Source: Muribaculaceae bacterium
GTDB taxonomy: Bacteria > Bacteroidota > Bacteroidia > Bacteroidales > Muribaculaceae
NCBI GenBank assembly: GCA_017405965.1
Contig: JAFQZK010000020.1
Coordinates: 52,516 to 116,515 of the forward strand
Reading direction: 5' to 3'
DNA: 64,000 nucleotides
Shown here: in pieces, positions 9,437 through 17,509 of the stretch
Position numbering within the stretch: position 1 is the first letter of the stretch
Layout: each line of letters begins with the position of its first letter
Translations under genes and position numbers: made by a program
The notes under the pieces: model-generated
Told to the model about the DNA's origin: nothing
What the model saw: only the letters and a program-made list of their open reading frames with translations
The model's database searches: none

Positions 9437-12400
9437 TTACTTGACTGTGAAGGCTGCCTTCAAGGGAAGATTGTCGCTGGAGGTTCCCACGAGCAGCGTG
9501 CGCTGACCGAGGGAAGTGGCCCAGTCGCCACGGGTCTCGTCCCAGTACTGGAAGGCGCGGCCACCGATGGTGATGGTGACATCGCGGCTCTCGCCGGGCT
9601 GGAGAGTGACTTTCTGGAATCCGCGCAGTTCCTTGACGGGCATGTCAACAGCCGTGTTGTGGTCGCTGACGTAGAGTTGCACGACCTCGGCACCGTCACG
9701 GTTGCCGGTGTTCTTGACCGTCACGGTGGCGGTCACAGTGCCGTCGGCAGCCACTTCGCGCTTGTCGATGCGCAGGTTGCTCAAGGCGAAAGTCGTGTAG
9801 CTCAGTCCGTAACCGAAGGCGAACGCAGGTTTCTTCTTCTGCTTGTCGGCCCAACGGTAACCCACATAGATGCCCTCCTTGTACTCCTCGTCGATGATAA
9901 TGTGGTCATCGCGCCAGGTACCGGGATAGGTGCCCAGTGCATGTGCGCCCACGTCGTCGAGGCGATCATACCAGGTGAAGGGCAGTTTGCCCGAGGGATT
10001 GGCATCGCCCACAAGAATGCTGGCGAATGCTTTACCCGTCTCGCTGCCGATGAACCAGCCTTGAACGATGGCGGCCACCTTGTCGCGCCACGGCATGGCC
10101 ACGGCGTCGCCCGAGATGTTGACAAACACCACGTTCTTGTTGACGCGGGCCAGTGCCTCGACCAGTGCATCCTGACCGTAGGGCATGTCCATGTGCTTGC
10201 GGTCATGGCCCTCGGCATCCTGGTAGTCGCTCTTGTTCAGACCGCCGAAGATAATGACATAGTCGGCGCCTTGAGCCTTGGCAACGGCCTCGGCGATGAG
10301 TTCGCTGGCCGAGCGGTTATCGGCAAGCGACTGCTTGGCCACAACACCATTGTACTCGCCAGTGGTGTCACCCACATAGCCGCGGGCGTAGTCCACCTCG
10401 ATACCGGTGCCGGCCAGACGCTGCTGGAGACCTTCGAGGGGCAGAATCTCGTGCTGAGCTTTCAGCGAGCTGCTGCCGCCGCCCACGGTCATCATCTTGA
10501 TGGCATTCTCGCCGACGACGAGCACGCGCTTGGCCTTGCTGACGTCGATGGGCAGGACATTGCGCTTGTTCTGCAGCAGTACAATGCCGTCTTGGGCAAT
10601 CTTGAGCGCTGCATCATAGTGTGCCTCGCTGCACAGGAATCCACGAGAACGCTTGTTGCTCATCGTGGTGCGGAAGAACAGACGCAGCACGCGGCTCACC
10701 TTGTCGTCGAGTTCGCGTGTCGTGAACTTGCCGTCCTCGATCAATTTCTTATAGGGCTTGGCCATGTAGTAAGCGTCGTAAGCGTTGCTGGCGCCCCAAG
10801 CCAGACCATCGGTCCAGCTGCCGAACTCCATGTCCAGACCGTTCTTGACAGTCATCTCGGTGTCGTGGGCACCGCCCCAGTCGCTGACCACCACGCCGTC
10901 ATATTTCCAGTCACCTTTCAATATGTCGTTGAGCGTGTACTGGTTCTGACAGCAATGCTGGCTCTTGTACAGGTTATAGGAACCCATGATACCCCAGGTG
11001 TGGCCCTCCTTGACGGCGGCCTCGAACGCGGGCAGATAGATTTCTCGCAGGGCACGGTCGCTCACGATGACGTTGACCTGATGGCGGTATTCCTCATCGT
11101 TGTTGAGGCAGAAGTGCTTGACACAAGCTGCGGTACCGGTACTCTGCAGTCCCTGAACGTAGGGGACAACCATGCGTGAAGCCAACAAGGGGTCCTCACC
11201 CATATACTCGAAGTTGCGACCGTTCAGCGGCGTGCGGTTGATGTTCACGCCAGGGCCCAGGATCATGTCCTTGCCGCGATAGCGTGCTTCCTCGCCCAGG
11301 CTGCGGCCGTACAGCTCAGCCAGTGCGGGATTCCACGAGGCAGCCAGGCAGGTGAGGGCAGGGAATGCCACACACGAGTCGTTGGTCTGTCCAGCCTGTA
11401 CCCATTCGTCCCACAGGACGTCGGGGCGCACACCGTGAGGTCCGTCATCGGTCCAGAAGTCGGGCATGCCCAAACGTTTCACACCAGGCGATGAGAATTT
11501 GCTCTGGGCATGGATGACGGCGATCTTCTCGTCCAGCGTCATGCGCTCGAGAGCGTCTTGAACACGCTGTTCGAGGGGCGCATTGTCATCCAGATAGGCC
11601 GGCATGCGCGGCGTCATTCCCAACGACTGGATATAGTCGGTCTGCGGGGTGCAGTGCTCATAGCGGCTGTTCTCGGCATACTGCATCAGCAGCTGGCGGA
11701 ACGTCTCCTGATCGGGACGTGCCTCGCGCAGTTCCTGATAGGTGGTGCGGGGAGCCTCGGAGTATTTCACCACGATGCTGTCCCACATGGCGGGCCTGGT
11801 GATGCCCATCATGCACGAGCCGTCGATTTTCTTGTAAGGCCAGAACGTGTAGCCGATGTTGGCCTTTTTCATCACATCGACCAACTGGGCTTGCCACTCG
11901 TTGGTGTTGTGGCCCGTCTCGCCCATGTACATGGGCAGACCGGTCTTGTCGCGGAAATCGATGTAGTCCTTGATGGCCTCGGCAGTGGCGTCACCGCCAT
12001 AGCGGTGGCAGGTGTACATGATGTTGTCGTCGAAAGCCCAATCGCTGAACATGTAGAAGTCAGAATTCCAGCGGGCACCGCCCAGCAGGATCACATGGTT
12101 GGGATCCACCTGACGGATGGCTTGTACTGTACGTTTATAGAGCGGTTCGAGCCTCTTGTTCAACTCATCCTTGTTATCGAAGTAGTGGGCGATAGGCTCA
12201 TTCATCAGTTCATAACCGAGAATCACCGGCTCGTCCTTGTAACGGGCAGCAATGCGCTGCCAGATGTCGATGAACAGCTGCTGGCTGGGCTCGCTCTCAA
12301 AGAGCCAGGGATAACCATGACCGTCGTCGATGTTGTCGCCGGTCTGGCCACCGGGGCAGTCATGCATGTCGAGAATCAGGTACAGGCCAGTGGCACGGCA

Positions 12401-12832
12401 CCAGTTCACAACCGAGTCGATGCGTGCAAAGCCGTCCTGATCCTTGGAGCGCCCCATGTAGTCCTCATCGGTGAAGAGCCTGTAGTTGAAAGGCAGGCGG
12501 ATGGTGTTCGCTCCCTGACGTGCGATGAAGGCGATGTCGGCGCGGGTGATGTAGTTATCCTTGAACTGACGCCAGAAATCGGCGGCGAAGTCCGGTCCTA
12601 CGGCCTCCTTGATCATCAGGTCGATCATCCACGGCGAATTGGTCTTGCTCAGGCCGAACATGTAACCCTCGGGGTTGAGCCAGTTACCCAGGTTGGTACC
12701 TTGGATATAGAGCTTCTCGCCGTCAGGTTTCACCAAGTCGGTTCCCTCGACGCGCACGAACTTGTCTTGGGGCTTAGCGTGAAGCCCCAAGGCAAGAACT
12801 AGAGAGATAATTATCAGTACAGTTCCTCTCAT
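9437..12832 (-). CDS. GH5-GH3 fusion beta-glucanase/beta-glucosidase
   Basis: 1131-residue secreted enzyme joining two glycosidases. After a signal peptide (1-19) a GH5 (alpha/beta)8 domain (about 22-365) carries acid/base Glu212 (ELMNEPIAH) and nucleophile Glu305 (MYMGETGH). A linker (about 365-415) leads to a complete GH3 enzyme (about 415-1010) with EKIAVIHAQ, WTDDGPHGVRP, ACVKHFCLNNDEEYRH and nucleophile Asp651 (VVVSDWGGAHD), its alpha/beta-sandwich domain, and a C-terminal Fn3-like domain (about 1030-1115). All catalytic residues are present, so both halves should work: GH5 cutting a glucan and GH3 releasing glucose. It is the last gene of PUL 2, 23 bases after GH16. Each family call is firm; the exact substrate (laminarin, lichenan or cello-oligosaccharide) is inferred from the GH16 neighbour. 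Confidence 0.93.
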   Translation of the reverse strand: MRGTVLIIISLVLALGLHAKPQDKFVRVEGTDLVKPDGEKLYIQGTNLGNWLNPEGYMFGLSKTNSPWMIDLMIKEAVGPDFAADFWRQFKDNYITRADIAFIARQGANTIRLPFNYRLFTDEDYMGRSKDQDGFARIDSVVNWCRATGLYLILDMHDCPGGQTGDNIDDGHGYPWLFESEPSQQLFIDIWQRIAARYKDEPVILGYELMNEPIAHYFDNKDELNKRLEPLYKRTVQAIRQVDPNHVILLGGARWNSDFYMFSDWAFDDNIMYTCHRYGGDATAEAIKDYIDFRDKTGLPMYMGETGHNTNEWQAQLVDVMKKANIGYTFWPYKKIDGSCMMGITRPAMWDSIVVKYSEAPRTTYQELREARPDQETFRQLLMQYAENSRYEHCTPQTDYIQSLGMTPRMPAYLDDNAPLEQRVQDALERMTLDEKIAVIHAQSKFSSPGVKRLGMPDFWTDDGPHGVRPDVLWDEWVQAGQTNDSCVAFPALTCLAASWNPALAELYGRSLGEEARYRGKDMILGPGVNINRTPLNGRNFEYMGEDPLLASRMVVPYVQGLQSTGTAACVKHFCLNNDEEYRHQVNVIVSDRALREIYLPAFEAAVKEGHTWGIMGSYNLYKSQHCCQNQYTLNDILKGDWKYDGVVVSDWGGAHDTEMTVKNGLDMEFGSWTDGLAWGASNAYDAYYMAKPYKKLIEDGKFTTRELDDKVSRVLRLFFRTTMSNKRSRGFLCSEAHYDAALKIAQDGIVLLQNKRNVLPIDVSKAKRVLVVGENAIKMMTVGGGSSSLKAQHEILPLEGLQQRLAGTGIEVDYARGYVGDTTGEYNGVVAKQSLADNRSASELIAEAVAKAQGADYVIIFGGLNKSDYQDAEGHDRKHMDMPYGQDALVEALARVNKNVVFVNISGDAVAMPWRDKVAAIVQGWFIGSETGKAFASILVGDANPSGKLPFTWYDRLDDVGAHALGTYPGTWRDDHIIIDEEYKEGIYVGYRWADKQKKKPAFAFGYGLSYTTFALSNLRIDKREVAADGTVTATVTVKNTGNRDGAEVVQLYVSDHNTAVDMPVKELRGFQKVTLQPGESRDVTITIGGRAFQYWDETRGDWATSLGQRTLLVGTSSDNLPLKAAFTVK

Positions 12833-12855
12833 AGTTTCAATTTAGAGATAAACAG

Positions 12856-13959
12856 TTACTTCTTTTGGAAAACGCGCACGTAGTCCACCTCCATGGTCAC
12901 GGGCAGGGCGCTCTCGTCAACGCCTTGAGCGCCACCCCAGTCTCCACCCCAAGCGAGGTTGAAGATGATGTAGAACGGGTCGTCGTAGGGCCAGTCGTCA
13001 CGGCCCAGGCCACGGTTGTCGTAACTCAGCTGAACCTTACCGTCAACATAGGTGGTGATGTTCTGAGCCGTCCATTCCATGGCATAGGTGTGGAACTCAC
13101 CCTCGGCACCCTTGCAATACATCTCGTGGGTGACCTGCGTACCGTTGGAGTGAACATGCGCATTGGCATGCAGGCTCGACGACACATAGTCGGGGTGGTA
13201 GCCCACCTCTTCCATGATGTCGATCTCGCCGTCGGCGGGCCAGGAACGGAAGTTAACAGGCATCATCCAGAAGGCGGGCCAGGTTCCCTTGCCCTTGGGC
13301 AGCTTGATGCTGGCCTCGATGTAGCCATATTTCCAGCCCTGTTTATCCTTGGCATACACGCGTCCGGAGTAGATCTTGCCGTTCTCCTTGAGTGCGGTGA
13401 TGCGAAGCTTGCCGTCACGAATCTCGGTGACAAGGGCGCCGCCAGGGGTCTTGTGGTTCACATAGTTCTGCAACTCGTGGTTCACCCAACCGCTGTTCTG
13501 CACCTCGTGCCTCCAGTCGTCGCCATTCAGCTCAGAGCCCTTATCGAACTCGTCGTTCCAAACGAGGGTGTAGCCGTCAGGGGCATAGTAGGGTGATTCC
13601 TCGGCAGCCTCCTGCGTGATGGTGATGGACTTGCGGGCAGCACCCGACTGTATGGTCACCTCACCGGTGCGAACCTCGGTCAGGGGATTGGCGTCTACGG
13701 TGATAGTTATTGAACCCGACTGTGACGTGGTGTTCTTGGTGTCAAAGTCGATAAAGTCCTTGTTATCATAGGCGCCCCACTCCTTGCCCGTTGTGGTGAC
13801 ATTGATGTTGTAGGTGCCTCCGCTGGCAGGAACCGCGATGCTTTCCTGCGAGACCGTGATGGTTATCGCAGGTGTCGGCTCATCCTTGCCGTCTCCCCCG
13901 CAGCCCAAAAGGACTGCGGCGAGAGATAGCAAAAGCGTATGAAGCATATAGCGTTTCAT
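12856..13959 (-). CDS. GH16 endo-beta-1,3(4)-glucanase lipoprotein with BACON domain
   Basis: 367-residue lipoprotein (lipobox VLLGC, Cys20). Residues about 32-118 form a BACON-type domain (ISVPASGG-like SIAVPASGGTYNINV, ending SITITQEA), thought to hold catalytic domains away from the membrane. The GH16 beta-jelly-roll domain (about 126-366) has the catalytic ExDxxE motif WPADGEIDIMEEVG (Glu245 nucleophile, Asp247, Glu250 acid/base) and the laminarinase-type KGTWPAFWMM stretch. It would cut beta-1,3- or mixed beta-1,3/1,4-glucan at the cell surface. It sits 9 bases after the glycan-binding protein gene and 23 before the GH5-GH3 fusion, in the PUL 2 operon. Confidence 0.95.
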   Translation of the reverse strand: MKRYMLHTLLLSLAAVLLGCGGDGKDEPTPAITITVSQESIAVPASGGTYNINVTTTGKEWGAYDNKDFIDFDTKNTTSQSGSITITVDANPLTEVRTGEVTIQSGAARKSITITQEAAEESPYYAPDGYTLVWNDEFDKGSELNGDDWRHEVQNSGWVNHELQNYVNHKTPGGALVTEIRDGKLRITALKENGKIYSGRVYAKDKQGWKYGYIEASIKLPKGKGTWPAFWMMPVNFRSWPADGEIDIMEEVGYHPDYVSSSLHANAHVHSNGTQVTHEMYCKGAEGEFHTYAMEWTAQNITTYVDGKVQLSYDNRGLGRDDWPYDDPFYIIFNLAWGGDWGGAQGVDESALPVTMEVDYVRVFQKK

Positions 13960-13968
13960 CTTGAATGA

Positions 13969-15912
13969 TTATTGTGCTTTGTGCTTCTGGATGATGATGT
14001 TGCTCACCTTGGCCTCAAAGCCGGCGGGACATCCACCGAAGTCGAGGATGAACTTGCCCTGATCAAACTCAATCTGATCACCGCCGTTCATGGCAACGAC
14101 GTTAACGAACTGGAGCACGTTCTCGCCATCCTCAAGATAGAACTGGCCATTGTAGCAAAGCGTGTTGGGGTCATTGGTCACATCAGGATCCTTATTGACC
14201 TTGACGGTAGCACGAGCCAATTCCATGTTGGTGGTGATGGTGACACGCACATCATAGCCCTGACCCTTCTCGATGTGCAGGGGCACACCGTTGATGGCGC
14301 ACTGGGCCTGCCACTCCGATACGGTAGCATCGTTGGCAGTGATGGTGTAGACACCGTTGGCATAGGAGAAGCCCGGGTCACTGATCTGTGACCAACCGGC
14401 ATCGGCCCACCAGAAGCTCATCGTGCCTGCGGTATTGAAACCGGCACCCAGGTTATCGGGAGAATTCACGTCAACCCATTCAACTTGGGGCTCGTCGGGC
14501 TCCTGGGGCGGCGTGGTGCCGTCGTCGTTGGCATGGTCCTTGAGCACGATATTATAGATATTGACAGTCGTTCCGGCGGGACAGCCACCAAAGTCGAAGA
14601 ACAGGTTCACATGCTCCATGTCGATACCGGGCATGTCGCTCTTCCAGAAGAGATAGTCCTCGCCAGCCTTCAGGTCGATGCGGTCGGCAAAGTAGAAGAC
14701 GTTGTCATCACCCTCCATCACGAGCTTCACGGTAACACCGTTGATGTCCTTGTCGCTGACGAGGTGGCAGGAGAAGTCATAGTTCTTGTCGGCCGAGGTC
14801 GAAATGTTGGTCGTCTTGAAGGCCATCTGAGCCTGCCACTGGTCGGTTGTTGCCTCGGGCAGGAATACAGAATAGTCATTGTCGCCAGCCTCAAAGGTCG
14901 GGTCGGCAATCTGGCTCCAGCCGGGAGCGTACCAGAAGAACATGTTGTAATCCACGTTCTTCCACATGTTGAAGTCGCTGTTGGGGTCGAAACCGAAGAA
15001 TCCCTTCTCATCGGGATCGCTGGTGAAGATGAAGCGCCATGCGATGCCGCGATCTTTAGGCTCATAAATGAGCACCATCTTCTTGGCAGTCAGAGACTCG
15101 ATGCGGAAGCGCGGGTTCTCGTACTGCTCGTCAGAGCTGATGTAGGGGAAAGCCGTGTTGGGAGCAAGCTGAATGTAGGTCTGCTTGGTCACGTTACCGT
15201 CAGCATCTTCCCAGTCATACACTTCGAAGCTCCAGCTGGAAACCTGCTCGCCCTCAACGACGACGGCATCCCAGTCATCAGGCCCAGTTTTGCCCCACTT
15301 GGTTGTTCCGTTGTTCACATAGGTAACACCGTCTAAACCGGCATTATAGGTGTAAGTGCCTCCCTTGAGAGTCTCGGCCGTGAAAATGATGCGGTCGTCA
15401 TACACGCCGAAGTCCTTCTTCTCATCGGGCTGAGCCGACCACCATCCTGTACCAGCAGTTCCGGCAGGACCGCAGGCCATGTGAGCCACTTCCTTGTGGT
15501 CGATGCGCCACTCTTTGTTGGCGATGCGGCGGAAGTCGTTGGAATAGTCAATCTTGGACTCGTTGAAGGTGTATTCCTTCTTGATACCGGTCTGGCTGAT
15601 GCCGTTGCGGTTGCCCAGGCGCAGCTCGATGGTGTGAGTACCGGCCTCGCTGTTCTTGTAACCCACCTCTTGAAGGGTGGAGTAGGACGTGCCGTCGAGA
15701 ATCCAGACGGGATAGGTACCGGGCTGCGGAGTGTAGTTGGCAATCATCTGGTTGGTCTCCTGGTCAACCGAGAGCGAGAAGTCGATGCCGCTCACCGTGG
15801 GGAGGCCGTTGGGGTCTGCACCTTCAAATTCCTCGGGTGAGCAGGCCGTGAATGCCATAGCCAATAACAGGATTGCTATTGCGCTGCTTATTTTGTTTAT
15901 CTTGGTAATCAT
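13969..15912 (-). CDS. Surface glycan-binding lipoprotein (SusE/F position) with duplicated CBM-like module
   Basis: 647-residue lipoprotein (MAFTAC lipobox) located where SusE/SusF-type surface glycan-binding proteins occur, just after susD. The N-terminal part (about 30-330) has an Ig/PKD-like start and a beta-rich middle. The C-terminal half is a duplication: about 331-465 and about 495-647 share MxFWxAxxGWSQIxDPxF, an xxWQAQ motif and FDFGGCPAG...VNIYNIVLK/DFGGCPAG...VSNIIIQK. The copies resemble CBM4/9-type beta-sandwich modules and are rich in exposed Trp, as expected for sugar binding. No catalytic motif is visible. The glycan is likely the beta-glucan of PUL 2. The domain family is a judgement from motifs and position. 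Confidence 0.78.
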   Translation of the reverse strand: MITKINKISSAIAILLLAMAFTACSPEEFEGADPNGLPTVSGIDFSLSVDQETNQMIANYTPQPGTYPVWILDGTSYSTLQEVGYKNSEAGTHTIELRLGNRNGISQTGIKKEYTFNESKIDYSNDFRRIANKEWRIDHKEVAHMACGPAGTAGTGWWSAQPDEKKDFGVYDDRIIFTAETLKGGTYTYNAGLDGVTYVNNGTTKWGKTGPDDWDAVVVEGEQVSSWSFEVYDWEDADGNVTKQTYIQLAPNTAFPYISSDEQYENPRFRIESLTAKKMVLIYEPKDRGIAWRFIFTSDPDEKGFFGFDPNSDFNMWKNVDYNMFFWYAPGWSQIADPTFEAGDNDYSVFLPEATTDQWQAQMAFKTTNISTSADKNYDFSCHLVSDKDINGVTVKLVMEGDDNVFYFADRIDLKAGEDYLFWKSDMPGIDMEHVNLFFDFGGCPAGTTVNIYNIVLKDHANDDGTTPPQEPDEPQVEWVDVNSPDNLGAGFNTAGTMSFWWADAGWSQISDPGFSYANGVYTITANDATVSEWQAQCAINGVPLHIEKGQGYDVRVTITTNMELARATVKVNKDPDVTNDPNTLCYNGQFYLEDGENVLQFVNVVAMNGGDQIEFDQGKFILDFGGCPAGFEAKVSNIIIQKHKAQ

Positions 15913-15951
15913 AATATCTAATTTCTAATTACTGATTTCTAATTCGTCAAA

Positions 15952-17487
15952 TCAATAGTTATTCTGAACCAGCGTGGGATCAGCATCGAGCTCAGACTGA
16001 GCCAGGGGGATGTACTTCTTGCTCGGAGTCCAGCTGTTGGTGCGGTAGCCGTAGTTGTCAGGAACCAGGACGGTAGAAGCCTTCTGAGTGGCACCGGGGA
16101 TGCCTTCAGCACGCACGAGGTCGAAGTAGCGCTTGCCCTCGCCGCAGAACTCGAGATGACGCTCGGTGAAGATGTCATCGATGGTGACACTAGTCAATGC
16201 GGGGAGACCGGCACGAGCGCGAACCTCGTTTACATAGCCGGTAGCCTCGGATGCGCTGCCTCCGGTCTGAAGAATCAGCTCGGCTGCGTTGAGCAGGGTC
16301 TCGGCATAGCGGTAGATGCGCTTGTTGTTGTTATAGTTCAGGTTCTTGGAAGTCGGGCAGTCCTTGTTGTTGTCGGACTGGGGACGATACTTGCCGTGCC
16401 AGATGTGGGTGTCCTGATAGCGCTCGGTGTAGCTGTAGCCACGAACGTCCCAGCAGGTGACATCGCGACGCAAGTCATTCTCGTCGTACATGCTATAGGC
16501 CTCGAGGCGCATGGGCAGGAAGCCCCAACCGTCGTTGCCGCTGTCCCAGCCTTCGCCGCCGCCCCAGCCGTTAGGTGAGCACAGGGTGGGGAATACGGTA
16601 CCACCGGCAGCCATCGAAGTGCCCCAGTCGCGCTGGGCCTGGTCGTCGTTGTAGTTGATCTCGAAGATGCTCTCGGAGCACCACTCGCCACTCTCCTGCC
16701 ACAGGTCCTTGAAGCTGGGGTTGAGCTTGTAGTTGCTGTCGCCGATGATTTGCTTCATATAGGCGAGCGCCTGAGCATAACGGCTGTTGTCGTTCTGGTA
16801 CATGACCATCTCGGCATAGAGCATATAGGCGAAAGCCTGGCTCACGCGACCAGCCTCGGCATTGGGCCAACGCATGGGCAGCACGTTAGAAGCGATGATC
16901 TCCTCGAGCTCGGGAAGAAGCTGGTTGTAGATCTCGTCGGCACTGATCTGCGGAGCAGTGTAAGGCTGCGAGAGGTTCTCCAGATAGAAGGGCACGTTGC
17001 CGTAGTAGTGCCACAAGATATTATAATAGTACACGCGCAACAGGCGAGCCTGCATCTCCATCGAACGGCGGAAGCTCTCGCTTGCGGCGCCTTCCCAAGA
17101 GGCATACTTGATGGCGTCGTTGCAACGCTTGATGCCGCTGTAGAAGTCGCCCCACAGGGTAGCGAGGGTGTTGTTGCCGTCGGCGGCAAAGTTGAACAGG
17201 CGATGCCAGTGCTGGTTGTCGGTGTTGTCGGAACCGCCTACCCAGAAGTCGTCGCCCATAATCTCACCGTCAACAGTGAGGTCGTTGTAGGCTGTACCAT
17301 CCCAGTCGGGCCAATGCAGAGGAGCATAGGCCGCGGTCAGAGCCTCGTTCAGGGCATCCTCGTTGGAGTAATATTCCTCAAGAGGCTCACCCGTCGGGTT
17401 CTTCACCTCAAGAAAACCGTCGCTGCAGGCTGTCAAGGCCATTAAAACTGCACACAGGCCTGCTATGATATAAATATGCTTATTCAT
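15952..17487 (-). CDS. SusD-like surface glycan-binding lipoprotein (PUL 2)
   Basis: 511-residue RagB/SusD lipoprotein (MNKHIYIIAGLCAVLMALTAC, lipobox Cys21). Typical features are SGIKRCNDAIKYASW, MQARLLRVYYYNILWHYYGNVPFYLE, YAEMVMYQNDN, YAETLLNAAELIL, EVRARAGLPAL, the ERHLEFCGEGKRYFDLVRAEG signature and KKYIPLAQSELD near the C-terminus. It follows SusC by 22 bases and precedes the binding-protein gene by 39. It partners the PUL 2 SusC for beta-glucan capture. Confidence 0.96.
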   Translation of the reverse strand: MNKHIYIIAGLCAVLMALTACSDGFLEVKNPTGEPLEEYYSNEDALNEALTAAYAPLHWPDWDGTAYNDLTVDGEIMGDDFWVGGSDNTDNQHWHRLFNFAADGNNTLATLWGDFYSGIKRCNDAIKYASWEGAASESFRRSMEMQARLLRVYYYNILWHYYGNVPFYLENLSQPYTAPQISADEIYNQLLPELEEIIASNVLPMRWPNAEAGRVSQAFAYMLYAEMVMYQNDNSRYAQALAYMKQIIGDSNYKLNPSFKDLWQESGEWCSESIFEINYNDDQAQRDWGTSMAAGGTVFPTLCSPNGWGGGEGWDSGNDGWGFLPMRLEAYSMYDENDLRRDVTCWDVRGYSYTERYQDTHIWHGKYRPQSDNNKDCPTSKNLNYNNNKRIYRYAETLLNAAELILQTGGSASEATGYVNEVRARAGLPALTSVTIDDIFTERHLEFCGEGKRYFDLVRAEGIPGATQKASTVLVPDNYGYRTNSWTPSKKYIPLAQSELDADPTLVQNNY

Positions 17488-17509
17488 ATTGATAATTCTT
17501 TATGGATTG

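Noticed and set aside
9659-11179. 506-codon plus-strand open frame opposite the GH5-GH3 fusion
   Set aside because: Antisense shadow. The minus-strand protein has complete catalytic motifs for two families; the plus frame has none.
11510-12802. 430-codon plus-strand open frame opposite the GH5 domain
   Set aside because: Antisense shadow with repetitive Val/His/Leu content and no recognisable motif.
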